From assembly GCA_002742935.1 (NCBI GenBank), contig PDON01000061.1, positions 1 through 64,000 on the forward strand: DNA of 64,000 bases, written 5' to 3'. This DNA is from Candidatus Cloacimonadota bacterium. GTDB lineage: Bacteria > UBA4055. Position 1 is the stretch's first letter, and each line of letters begins with the position of its first letter. A program made the translations under genes and the position numbers. Below are positions 36,024-45,800 of this stretch, piece by piece. The notes beneath the pieces were generated by a model. That model was given only the letters and a program-made list of their open reading frames with translations, did no database searches and had not been told where the DNA came from.

Positions 36024-37784
36024 ATGAAAAACTTTAATGAGTTCATTACAGAAGTTTCAAAAAATGGTTTTGAATCTTTTGTAGAGGAGATAAGTTCACT
36101 CTCCTTTAAAGCATTTGTTAATACATATAAATTTTCATCTTTTGAGGATTTTACATCCCAAGAAGGAAAGAGGAGATTTAAACAGATATTAAATGAGAAC
36201 AAAAAGCTAAAATTAAGTGAGCTCATTGAGTCTAAAGAGATTAAAAACTTTGAGGATTTTGAAGAGTTCTTTTTAGGAGATAAAGAGGTTAAGATAGAGG
36301 ATACAGACAGACTCATTAAAGTTAGAGTTGAAAAAATGAAAGAGATAAGAGATGAGATGGGAGTTAATCCTTACCCTTATAACTTTAATGTAACCCACTA
36401 CTCCAAAGGTATAAAGAGCAATTTTGATTCTCTTAACACTCTTGAAACATCTGTTAGTATAGCAGGTAGAATTATGGCTTTAAGACAGATGGGTAAAGCA
36501 TCTTTCTGTACTATTCAGGATAAAGATGGTAAGATTCAGCTCTATGTTGCAGAGAAAAATATTGGAACTGAATCTTATGCGGTATTTAAGAAACTTGATA
36601 TTGGCGATATTATTGGTGGAACAGGTATTGTTAAAAAGACAAAAGTTGGAGAGATTACTGTTTATCTTGACTCTATGACCCTTCTAACAAAAGCTATAAG
36701 ACCACTTCCTATTGTTAAGGAAAAGGATGGTGAGGTTTTTGATGCCTTTAACGATAAAGAGCTTAAGTATAGAAATAGACATATTGACCTAATAGTATCT
36801 CCAAAGACAAAAGAGACCTTCAAAAAAAGATTGAAGATTATCAAATTTATAAAAAATCTTTTGGATAATAAAGATTTCTTTGAGGTTGAAACCCCTACCC
36901 TTGTCCCAATATATGGTGGTGGAAATGCAAAACCTTTTATATCTCACCACAACTCTTTAGATATGAAATTATATATGAGAATTGCACTTGAGATCTATCT
37001 TAAAAAACTTATTGTTGGTGGGTTTGACAGAGTGTATGAGATTGGTAAGGTGTTTAGAAATGAGGGTGTAGATAAAACACACAACCCGGAGTTTACTCTT
37101 CTTGAACTCTATCAAGCTTATGGTGACTATAATGATATGATGTCTATTACTGAAGAAATATTTGAGCAGTCATCAATAGCTGTTAATGGAACAACGGAGA
37201 TTAAGTTTAAGGGCAAAGATATAAGCTTAAAAACACCTTTTAAGAGAATGAAAATGGTTGATGCTATAAAAGAGTATGGAAATCTCGATGTTTTAAATAT
37301 GAGTGATAGCGAGCTTGAAGAAGCTGTAAAAGCTAAAGGTGGGGAGTTAAAAGGTGGTTTCAATTGGGGTAAAGCTATAGAGGAGATTTTTGAGCTTTAT
37401 GCTGAAGAGCATATTATTCAGCCAACATTTATAATTCAGCATCCAAAAGAGTCAACAGGACTTTGCAAGGTAGAGTATGATGATCCTAGGTTTCTTCAGA
37501 GATTTGAGCTATTTATAAATGGAACAGAGTATGCTAATGCTTATAGTGAAAGTAACGATCCTATATTCCAAAGAGAGACCCTTTACACTCAATCACTCCG
37601 TAGAAAAGTTGATGAAGAGGCAGCACCAATGGATGAGGGTTTTGTTCAAGCTATTGAGGTAGGAATGCCACCTACAGGAGGTTTAGGAATAGGTATTGAC
37701 AGGCTTGTAATGCTTTTAACAGGAGAGGAGTATATTAGAGATGTATTATTCTTTCCAACTATGAAACCCGATGATAATAAGTAG
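36024..37784 (+). CDS. lysS: Lysyl-tRNA synthetase (class II) with N-terminal extension
   Basis: Class II LysRS with anticodon-binding OB fold (SVSIAGRIMALRQMGKASFC), motif 2 KVFRNEGVDKTHNPEFTLLE and motif 3 GGLGIGIDRLVMLL. The catalytic part starts only near residue 95 (RLIKVRVEKMKEIRDEMGVN). The first ~93 residues are a charged, helical segment (NGFESFVEEISSLSFKAF, IKNFEDFEEFF) absent from ordinary ~500-residue enzymes; at 586 residues the protein is long. The otherwise conserved ERFEL-region SPLAK is changed to STGLCK. The upstream GGGGGT before ATG 36024 supports the long start. Function in charging tRNA-Lys is not in doubt; the role of the extension is unknown. Confidence 0.93.
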   Translation: MKNFNEFITEVSKNGFESFVEEISSLSFKAFVNTYKFSSFEDFTSQEGKRRFKQILNENKKLKLSELIESKEIKNFEDFEEFFLGDKEVKIEDTDRLIKVRVEKMKEIRDEMGVNPYPYNFNVTHYSKGIKSNFDSLNTLETSVSIAGRIMALRQMGKASFCTIQDKDGKIQLYVAEKNIGTESYAVFKKLDIGDIIGGTGIVKKTKVGEITVYLDSMTLLTKAIRPLPIVKEKDGEVFDAFNDKELKYRNRHIDLIVSPKTKETFKKRLKIIKFIKNLLDNKDFFEVETPTLVPIYGGGNAKPFISHHNSLDMKLYMRIALEIYLKKLIVGGFDRVYEIGKVFRNEGVDKTHNPEFTLLELYQAYGDYNDMMSITEEIFEQSSIAVNGTTEIKFKGKDISLKTPFKRMKMVDAIKEYGNLDVLNMSDSELEEAVKAKGGELKGGFNWGKAIEEIFELYAEEHIIQPTFIIQHPKESTGLCKVEYDDPRFLQRFELFINGTEYANAYSESNDPIFQRETLYTQSLRRKVDEEAAPMDEGFVQAIEVGMPPTGGLGIGIDRLVMLLTGEEYIRDVLFFPTMKPDDNK

Positions 37785-37803
37785 ATTATAAGATCTTAAA
37801 AAG

Positions 37804-37840
37804 CAGGTTCAAGGCAGGATTTATTCCTGCCTTAAACCTG
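37804..37840 (+). terminator. lysS terminator (first stem-loop)
   Basis: CAGGTTCAAGGCAGG pairs with CCTGCCTTAAACCTG (14 of 15) around an ATTTATT loop, 20 bp after the lysS stop. Its core, AAGGCAGG-ATTTATT-CCTGCCTT, is repeated exactly at 37974-37996. Confidence 0.7.
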
Positions 37841-37973
37841 TTGAAAAAGCAAGACTGGCTAGAAACGAGTAGTACAAGGAGTCATTTTTTTATGCGATTT
37901 GAGCCTAGAAATACTAGGTGATTTGAGAAGAAAAAAATTGGGACGCAGTAATGCGAAGTTTATCGACAGTCTG
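37841..37973. repeat. Hairpin repeat element (copy B)
   Basis: An imperfect inverted repeat: GACTGGCTAGAAACGAG ... at the left pairs with the inverse of AGTTTATCGACAGTCTG at the right, and the centre is a CCTAG-AAATA-CTAGG hairpin. It aligns over ~125 bp with 58019-58143, and its right half with 39750-39825. No ORF. It lies between two exact copies of a terminator core. Confidence 0.7.
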
Positions 37974-37998
37974 AAGGCAGGATTTATTCCTGCCTTTT
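37974..37998 (+). terminator. Duplicated terminator stem-loop
   Basis: AAGGCAGG-ATTTATT-CCTGCCTT followed by TTGTT; the first 23 bases are identical to 37811-37833. The better T-run suggests that this is the original lysS terminator end. Confidence 0.6.
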
Positions 37999-38216
37999 GT
38001 TAAAGAAGTTAATATCTCTATAAAACTCCATACATTATACTTCAAAACCATCAGAGTAAATATAGATTTTTAGTTATTGCATAATTTATCCCAAAATGGA
38101 GATAAAATAGTTTAAATCCAATCTTTTTTCATTAGGTCTGAACCTAGATATTTCATATATTATATGCATAGAGAAGGCGTTAAAATTGCAACAAGAATAA
38201 AATATTAGAGTGAAAA

Positions 38217-39548
38217 ATGAAAAAATTATTACTGATTATTCTATTAACAATTTCTTATCTTAGTTCACAAACTGGAACAGAAACTACACAGGGTGATAAA
38301 ATGGAATGGTATAGAGATGCTAAGCTGGGAGTTTTTATCCACTGGGGAATCTACTCTGTAAAAGGGATAGGGGAATCTTGGTCATTCTTTAATGATCATA
38401 TCTCCCACAAGGATTATATAGCTCAAAAAGATGGTTTTAAATGTGAAAACTACAATCCTAAATATTGGGCAAAGCTTATAAAAAATAGTGGAGCAAAATA
38501 CTCTGTAATAACCTCAAAGCATCACGATGGGTTTGCTTTATGGGATACAAAACTGGGGAATCTAAATGCTGTAGAGCACTCTGCTGTAGGTAGAGATCTA
38601 TTAACTCCATTTGTTGATGCTCTAAGAGAGAATAATCTAAAAGTTGGATTATACTTCTCCTTACCGGATTGGTCTTATGAGGACTATACTGAACATACTC
38701 GTAAAATAAAGAGATATAAAATTGAAGATGATCCTGAAAGATGGGAGAGGTTTTTAAATTACTCTCAAGGGCAGATGAAAGAGTTAGCAGATAAATATAA
38801 TCCGGACCTTTGGTGGTTTGATGGAGATTGGGAACATAATGAAAAGGAGTGGAGAGTTGATAAAATAAAATCAATAATGTACAATAAAAACCCTAATTCA
38901 ATATGTAACTCACGTTTAAACGGAAAAGGGGATTATGAAACTCCTGAACTTGGAGTACCTATCCAAAGACCTAATGCTAAATATTGGGAACTTTGTATAA
39001 CAATGAACGACTCTTGGGGGTATCAGCCTCAGGATAAAAACCATAAGAGCCCACAACAGGTAATTGATCTTTTGGTTGATTGTATCAGTAAGGGTGGAAA
39101 TCTCTTGATTGATATAGGTCCAAAATCTGATGGAACAATTATACCTGAGCAAGAGGAGGTTTTAAGAGAGCTTGGAAAGTGGACATCAAAGCATGAGGAA
39201 GCTATATACGGCTCAGATAGGGGAATCCCTTATGATTATTTTTATGGACCTACAACATTGTCAAAAGATGGTGAAACCCTCTATCTATTTGTTAGAGATA
39301 CTCCTAAAGATGGTAAGATTATATTAAAGGGTATTGTAAATGATATTGAAGATATCTATTTGGTGGGTAGTAATAAGAGGTTAGATCACAAACTTTACAG
39401 TAAAGTATCTTGGAACTCCTACCCGGGAGTTAGATATATTGATATAGATAAAGAGGATATTGATAAATACTACAATGTTGTTGCTGTAAAGCTTAAAGGC
39501 AAAATAAAGCTGTATGGTGGAAAATCAGGTGCTATTGAGAGTAATTAG
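38217..39548 (+). CDS. Alpha-L-fucosidase, GH29 family
   Basis: 443 residues with signal peptide MKKLLLIILLTISYLSSQ, so exported to the periplasm or beyond. The GH29 barrel shows FIHWGIYSVKGIGESW near residue 40, SKHHDGFALWDT near 100, and LWWFDGDWEH near 200 that holds the probable nucleophile Asp. NLLIDIGPKSDGTIIPEQ and a small C-terminal beta domain follow. GH29 enzymes remove terminal alpha-L-fucose from glycans. There are no transporter or other glycosidase genes next to it, so it is not in a polysaccharide-utilisation cluster. No sorting tail is present. Confidence 0.9.
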   Translation: MKKLLLIILLTISYLSSQTGTETTQGDKMEWYRDAKLGVFIHWGIYSVKGIGESWSFFNDHISHKDYIAQKDGFKCENYNPKYWAKLIKNSGAKYSVITSKHHDGFALWDTKLGNLNAVEHSAVGRDLLTPFVDALRENNLKVGLYFSLPDWSYEDYTEHTRKIKRYKIEDDPERWERFLNYSQGQMKELADKYNPDLWWFDGDWEHNEKEWRVDKIKSIMYNKNPNSICNSRLNGKGDYETPELGVPIQRPNAKYWELCITMNDSWGYQPQDKNHKSPQQVIDLLVDCISKGGNLLIDIGPKSDGTIIPEQEEVLRELGKWTSKHEEAIYGSDRGIPYDYFYGPTTLSKDGETLYLFVRDTPKDGKIILKGIVNDIEDIYLVGSNKRLDHKLYSKVSWNSYPGVRYIDIDKEDIDKYYNVVAVKLKGKIKLYGGKSGAIESN

Positions 39549-39685
39549 GATATACTAAAATTGAGTGTTTATCATAATTGCTAAAATATGTATCTTCCCA
39601 CTAAAGAAGGATCTAAAGCAAACCTCCATTACCAATGTATCAGGGTAGGCATAAAACCTCAATGCTGTTGACTTAAGCTTTTAGT

Positions 39686-39840
39686 TGAAAAAGCAAGATA
39701 AAATAAAGAAGTTCTCAGTCTCTGTTGCGACAGCTATTCCATCTTCTACCTTCGGGCCTTATGATCTTTGAGCCTAAAAACAGTAGGTGATTTGAACATA
39801 AAAATTTGATGACGCAGTAATGCAAAATATTAGATAAGCA
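39686..39840. repeat. Hairpin repeat element (partial copy C)
   Basis: TTGAGCCTAAAAACAGTAGG followed by TGATTTGAACATAAAAA and GATGACGCAGTAATGC matches the right half of 58019-58143 and 37841-37973; the left portion is diverged. A TTGAAAAAGCAAGA at the left also matches 37841-37854. No ORF. Otherwise the 39549-39983 gap holds only the terminator below. Confidence 0.55.
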
Positions 39841-39905
39841 CTTATATCTAACTCAGGTTCTTTTAGAATTAGAATCTAATAAAACCAATAGTTTATCAAT
39901 ATAAT

Positions 39906-39938
39906 AAAAAAAGAGAGAAAGTAACCTTCTCTCTTTTA
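39906..39938 (-). terminator. Terminator of the hybrid kinase gene
   Basis: AAAAAGAGAGAAAG and CTTCTCTCTTTTA form a stem with A- and T-runs on either side, so it can act on both strands; it lies downstream of the minus-strand kinase gene. Confidence 0.6.
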
Positions 39939-39983
39939 TATAATTTTTTTAATATTTTGAGTTAAACTGATTTATTATAAACT

Positions 39984-42344
39984 CTAATTATTTATAGATT
40001 TCTTTAATAGGTTTGAAAGGCCTACAATGGTGTAAGGCTTTTGGATAAACCCAGCAGCTCCACTCTTGATAAGTCTTTCTATTATATGGTTCTTTTTATA
40101 TCCCGAAGCAATAAATATCGGTATCTCAGGATCCAGTTCTTTAATTTGATTAAAGGTCTCTTCTCCCGCCTGTTTAGGCATATTTATGTTGAGTATTACA
40201 GCAACAAACTCAATACCTGAAGATTTAAACACCTTCACACCCTCTAGTCCGTTAGATGCTGTTTCAACCTTATATCCAAACTGTTCCAACATATCTTTGG
40301 CAACTTTTCTTATAACCTTTTCATCATCAATTAAAAGAATTGTACCCTCTCCATATATGTGGTCAAAAACGGCAAACTCCTTTGATGCTGAACTACTTTG
40401 ATTCAATTTTTTAGGTAGATATACATGGAACTTACTACCTTTACCAACCTCCGTTTCAACATCTAAATATCCACCGTGAAGAGATACAATATTGTATACC
40501 ATTGCTAAACCTAACCCCGTACCATGTTCTTTATCCTTTGTAGTAAAAAATGGCTCGTAAAGTTTCTTTAAGTTTTCACTCGGTATACCAACTCCGGTAT
40601 CTGAAATCTCAACTTCCCAAAAAGATTTTTTAGGATCTACATTGCTAAATTTTTGCAAGAAACTTGTATTAGGATCAAAACTTCTAATAGTTACGCAAAG
40701 ATCTCCTCCATACTCATCTGTATCTCCTCTCATAATAGTCATTGCATGAGAAGCATTTATACATATGTTTAAGAAGACCTGTTCAAGCTGCGTAGGATCT
40801 GCACAAACTACAGGATCCTCATCACTTCTTATGAAATCTATTATTATACTCTTATCAAAAGAGTTTCCACAAAGTTTTAACACATGTTTCAGAGAAAGAT
40901 TTATATCTGTAGGAGCAAAAGAGAGCTCCTGTCTTTGAGAAAGAGTCAGTAGTTGTTTAACCATATCTGCTGCTCTGGATACAGAAGATTCTATTACATC
41001 CAAATACTCTTTAAAAACTCCTTCCGGCTTAAACTTATACCTCAACAGAGATGCACTTCCTGAGATTCCTCCAAGAACATTGTTAAAGTCATGAGCCAAA
41101 CCACCGGCAAGATTACCTATAGTCTCCATTTTTTGTGCTTGTCTAAACTGAGATTCCCTATTTTCCAGCTCAGTTATATCTGATATTTTTACAATAGCTT
41201 GAGCTCCTGAAGGAGTAGATATAGGAACTATACTCAAATCTATATAGCTTATATTCAGATACTCAACATTCAATCTAGGAATATATATCTCTTTGTTCCT
41301 GTCAAACACCTCAAACAGCTTTTCCTTTACTTCCGGAACAAAGGAGAGAGTGTGTTCTATTTTGGTATTTATAATAGAGTTTATATCCTTTTCTAAAATA
41401 TATTCAGTAGTATTATTTGCAAAAATTATATTCCCATATCTATCACAACCCAGTACAATAAAAGGAAGAGAATTAAGAACATTCTCAAAATAGTTTGAAA
41501 GAGTTAAACTTTCCCTTTCTATGCTCTTCTGTTTTGTTATATCCCTTATAGCAACTGACAATACCTTTCTGTTCTTTCTGGTAATCTCCTTTTTATGTAT
41601 TTCAACAGGAAAGATTACACCGTTTGTAGATATGGCATCAACTTCTATAATTGTCTTATTTTCATCTGTACAAGGAGTTACAACATCATCAATCATTGAT
41701 TCAACAAAAAGTTCTTCAATATCAAGACAATCATTTTCAACATCATCAATCCTAAAAATTTCAAGGAATCTTTTGTTATAATCTATAATTTTACCATCTT
41801 CAATAAATATTAGTCCATCAAGACTGTTTTCCGAAAAGGATTTACTTCTCTCCCTACTCAATTGCAACGATTCTATAGTTTTTTTTAGTTCTATATTTTG
41901 TTCTTTTATTTTTTCTGTTCTCTCATCAACCAACTTTTTAAGATTTTCATTATATAATCTATTCTGTTTTTCCAAATTATATCTCTTCATAACAGAATCA
42001 ATAGATAGACTTAATACCTTGTAGTTTAGTATGGGTTTCTCTATGAACTCCCAAGCTCCCAACTTGTGAGCTTTAACAACATCATCAATAAGACCTGTTC
42101 CCGATATAACTATTACCGGTATATTAAAGTTACTCTCTTTAGCTATCTTAAGGAACTCAAAACCTCCCACATTTGGAAGTATTAAATCCAATATTATGAG
42201 GTCAGGATTTTCACTTTTGACAAGTTCAATACCTTTTTCACCGCTATCAGCTTCAAATACAGTATAATCTAATTTTTCAAGATATTTTTTAATACCCAGT
42301 CTAACTAAATCATCATCTTCAATTAAAACAATTCTATAACACAT
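39984..42344 (-). CDS. Hybrid sensor kinase: receiver - PAS - PAS - kinase - receiver
   Basis: 786 residues, soluble. Order: receiver domain (1-120, phospho-acceptor Asp in LIILDLILPNVGG), coiled-coil linker (ENLKKLVDERTEKIKEQNIE), two PAS domains (~165-275, ~290-395), HisKA with LAGGLAHDFNNVLGG (His near 418), HATPase (EISDTGVGIPSENLKK, GTGLGLAMVYNIV), and a second receiver (~670-786). In the last receiver the phosphorylated Asp is replaced by Asn (VILNINMP, codon AAC), so it should not accept phosphate, while its acidic pair LLIDDE and Lys (FIQKPY) remain. There is no output domain; partners must be encoded elsewhere. A small ORF ends 3 bp upstream. Confidence 0.9.
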   Translation of the reverse strand: MCYRIVLIEDDDLVRLGIKKYLEKLDYTVFEADSGEKGIELVKSENPDLIILDLILPNVGGFEFLKIAKESNFNIPVIVISGTGLIDDVVKAHKLGAWEFIEKPILNYKVLSLSIDSVMKRYNLEKQNRLYNENLKKLVDERTEKIKEQNIELKKTIESLQLSRERSKSFSENSLDGLIFIEDGKIIDYNKRFLEIFRIDDVENDCLDIEELFVESMIDDVVTPCTDENKTIIEVDAISTNGVIFPVEIHKKEITRKNRKVLSVAIRDITKQKSIERESLTLSNYFENVLNSLPFIVLGCDRYGNIIFANNTTEYILEKDINSIINTKIEHTLSFVPEVKEKLFEVFDRNKEIYIPRLNVEYLNISYIDLSIVPISTPSGAQAIVKISDITELENRESQFRQAQKMETIGNLAGGLAHDFNNVLGGISGSASLLRYKFKPEGVFKEYLDVIESSVSRAADMVKQLLTLSQRQELSFAPTDINLSLKHVLKLCGNSFDKSIIIDFIRSDEDPVVCADPTQLEQVFLNICINASHAMTIMRGDTDEYGGDLCVTIRSFDPNTSFLQKFSNVDPKKSFWEVEISDTGVGIPSENLKKLYEPFFTTKDKEHGTGLGLAMVYNIVSLHGGYLDVETEVGKGSKFHVYLPKKLNQSSSASKEFAVFDHIYGEGTILLIDDEKVIRKVAKDMLEQFGYKVETASNGLEGVKVFKSSGIEFVAVILNINMPKQAGEETFNQIKELDPEIPIFIASGYKKNHIIERLIKSGAAGFIQKPYTIVGLSNLLKKSINN

Positions 42345-42347
42345 ATC

Positions 42348-42563
42348 TTAACTGTCTCTATTAAATTCCCTTTTGGGTCCTAACTGTGTCTGTGCAAAAA
42401 AAATGTTCTGCGTACAAAAAAACACAGTAACCAGAAAAATAAGGGTAGTTAAATAAACCCTATATCCATTATTAAAATTTATGATTCCTAAATATAAAAT
42501 ACAAGCCTTTTTTACATTATAATTAAATTTTATACCTAAAAAAGGGGGATTTTCTAAAAACAA
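42348..42563 (-). CDS. Doubtful small ORF with a signal-peptide-like segment
   Basis: The frame ends 3 bp before the hybrid kinase start. Its second half reads like a secretion signal (VYLTTLIFLVTVFFCTQNIF) with a possible cleavage after FAQ and a 14-residue tail (QTQLGPKREFNRDS). There is no convincing start codon or ribosome-binding site, and the first half looks like intergenic sequence. Either a small exported peptide with an unrecognised start or chance. Confidence 0.25.
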   Translation of the reverse strand: MFLENPPFLGIKFNYNVKKACILYLGIINFNNGYRVYLTTLIFLVTVFFCTQNIFFAQTQLGPKREFNRDS

Positions 42564-42672
42564 CTAAAATATTCCTTACTTCTTCTAACTGAAATCTCTT
42601 CTGTAAATTTTTTTATAATTCTAAAAAGCTATTTCTATTTTGAAAGTAGATAACAAAATGGGCTTTCTACTT

Positions 42673-42752
42673 AGGATTGCTGAAAAAATTGCAAAGCTTA
42701 TGACAGTTCAAAAATATCTAAACAAACTGTCAAGTATTCAACCTTCAACCTT
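42673..42752. repeat. Possible remnant of an inverted-repeat element
   Basis: GGATTGCTGAAAAAATT resembles the ends of the inverted-repeat family; inside, GACAGTT (42702) and AACTGTC (42725) form a short stem, and an ACCTTTTTTAAGAAG lies on the far side. Weak; the remainder of the 42564-42776 gap shows nothing. Confidence 0.3.
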
Positions 42753-42776
42753 TTTTAAGAAGATTCTGTCTAATAT

Positions 42777-42815
42777 AAAAAGCCCATCCCCTATAGTTTA
42801 GAGAATGGACTTTTT
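42777..42815 (-). terminator. Terminator of the alpha-2-macroglobulin gene
   Basis: On the minus strand AAAGTCCATTCTC pairs with GGGGATGGGCTTTTT, placed 20 bp after the stop and ending in a T-run. Confidence 0.65.
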
Positions 42816-42834
42816 ATCAATTATTCAGTACAAA

Positions 42835-45800
42835 TTATTCCACTACTTTCATATCATTGCCACCAAAGATTCCGTATGTAGATCCATCATACATAGCTTC
42901 AGCTTTTATTGGAGGCAGGTAGTAATCACCCTCAAAAGTTACATTATACTTTAAAACATAAACATAATTTCTGTTATATAGATTAAAAAACAGGTTGATT
43001 CTATCATCTCTATAGTCCATAGAGATAAGAGAAAGCTCTTTAAGATTAGTTCTTTTAAGTTCATTACCAGGGATCTCAAACTTGTTTATAGCAGGATTTA
43101 TAGGTTTTAGCCCCGGCGGAACAACTTGAGAAAGTGCTACTTGATTAATGTATCTTCCACTGATATTTCCAATATAAACTACCTGGTAAATCTCCTCATT
43201 TCTTTTAACTTTTTCAAAATTCAGAGGCTTAAATTCATTATCTAACCACTCAGATTTTATCTCTATTCCTGAAGATTCAGAAACATTCTTCTTGGATTTA
43301 AGAGGAAGATATGTGTGGTAATAACTTAAATAAATATTACTCTCCCCTCTGTTCTCAATATTTATTTTTTCTTCACTATAATCATTTAACTCTATAGATC
43401 CACCTTTAGATCTTACCTTATCTCCATTTACTATAAGCTCAAATTGATCTCCTGATGAAATTTCTCCAAATATTATTTTGAAGGATCTCATAATTTGAGA
43501 CATCGAGTAGGTTGATATATAGTTATTACTATCAATGGATTTTACTATCTGGGTACACATCTCGTAAGCTTTCTTTTTATCACCCATTTTAAACATTATA
43601 GCTGCTACTTCAGCATTTATTGAAAGATTACTGCAATAGTAGTTGTAATCATTGCTTAGTGTCTCATTAAAATCTATGGATTTATATATATCCAAACCAA
43701 TATCTTCTTTTCCATAAGCTTTAAATCCAAGAGCCAAATATGCCTTCTCTAGAGTTGTAAGTTTTTCATAAAATATCTCTCTTATATAGTTCAATCTCGG
43801 CAGAAGATCATACCCCTCTTTTTGAAGAATTGGAACAGCCTTAAGAGTTGTGTAAAAATTCTTTTTTTCATTATTGACATAGTCATACAACCTCTTAAAA
43901 GATCGTTTTTCAATGTTTGGATTGAAACCATAACCAAGCTTTTTTGCATCAGCTATAAATTGAAGAGTATAAAGTGTAACCCAAGAATAGAAACCATCAC
44001 CCTCCCACAGAGAAAATCCTCCACCACTAACAGTAAAGGCACCAATCTTTTTCATTGTATCATTTATATTGTTATCAATACTGTTCAATGCTTTTCTATT
44101 ATCCTTAAACATTGGCTTTAAAAACAGTTGAGCATACGCTTTGGTAATTGTTTGTTCAAGACATCCGTAAGGATACTTTATAAGTTCTGAAACTCTACCT
44201 TTTATTCCGTAAAGTAATGAGCTTCCAAAAGTAAGATTGTGAGAATCGGTATTCAATACCCCTAAATCTCTAATATCCATATTAAAGGAGTTGCCCGGCT
44301 CTATTATATAAATCTTATTTGTTTGTTCATAAGGAGAGCTTGGTCTTTGGGCTATCTCATACTCTTTCTTAGCCTCAAACTTCCCGGATTTAGCACTAAA
44401 CTTGATATCTTTTTTACCTATACTCTCTCCGGTTGTTATCTCAAAAAATAGTATGGATCTTTCACTCGGCTCGACAGAGACAGTTTTTGGGTGTATTGTT
44501 AACCCCTCTGAATGGGAAACAGAGATTTCTACATTTTCTGTAACAGTAGAATCACAGAATAGAGTTAGAGGTATCTTCACCCTCTCGTTTACACCCAATA
44601 CAGCAGGGAGCTCCGGAAGAATAGCAAGATTAGGTTTAACAATAACATCCTTATCACCACTTATATACTCACTGTTTGATCTTCCGGTAACCATTATACG
44701 AACGGAACCCGTATAGTTTGGAATCTTAAAGGTGTACTCACACTTACCTTCATTATCACTTTCTATAATTTTTGAGAATATATTAACAGGTTTAAACCTA
44801 TTTGCTTTAACTATGTTTAATCCTCTTTCTCTCTCTTCTGATTCTTCTCCACCACCAATAGTAAACCTTCTGTCAATAACACCGTTATAACTATCCAAAA
44901 CACCTGAAAAGTTATCGTAAAGATTAAAATCATGAAGCTGTTTACTGTAGAAATACCTATCCGGAGATGGGGTTTTAAAATTGGTAAGGTTTAATAATCC
45001 TTCATCAACAATAGATATTGTTATATAACTCTTTCTACCTGTTTTTGTATCAATCTTAACCGTATAATCTTTCAGAGGCTCAATTTTATCCGGAATTGAT
45101 ATGATAGCTTTAGACCTCATATCCTCTCTATCTATTTTTATATATTCTATTCCAAGTAACCTTTCAGGTTTACTATTTTTTCTGTTCTTAGGTTGATATA
45201 CTCTTATATTTGCATAAACACCCGGGCTCATCTCATCTATTGCCTTAAATTTATACTTATCAATTTTTGAAAGATCTACAATATCTTGATAAAAAATACT
45301 ACTTCCATCTTCGATAGATATAAAAGCAGTTCCCGACATTTCACAGTCAAATGTAAGTTCAATATCATCTCCACTATTATAAACAAGCTTATCTGAAGAA
45401 ATTTTTAAAATTTCAGCATCAACAACACTGTTAGAGCTATCCCACCAAGAAGATTTGATTATAGATAAAGATTCTACACCACTCTTTCTATCAATAATCT
45501 TTACCATTAAAGGACCCCAAGGCTCCGGCATAACCGAAAACTCAACAGGCATTTTCTTTGATTTGTAGTTAAAACTTTCTCTAAGTACAGTATTTCTATG
45601 GTTGACAAATTCCTTTAGAGCTTCACTGTTGTCATACTCGTACCACCATATACTTTCATTTGCATAAACCTTTACATCAATATCTCTATTTTTGATAGGA
45701 TTTCCTTCTCTATCAACAACAATAAATTTGATAGGAACCTCTTCACCGGCATCAACTCTTGAAACAAATGATCTGTTAACACCCACAAATATATCATCAT

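Noticed and set aside
38476-38874. 132-aa ORF antisense to the fucosidase gene
   Set aside because: Shadow of a well-supported GH29 gene; no start signal.
43822-44716. Plus-strand ORFs of 99 and 104 aa inside the alpha-2-macroglobulin gene
   Set aside because: Antisense to conserved coding sequence including the thioester region; no ribosome-binding sites.
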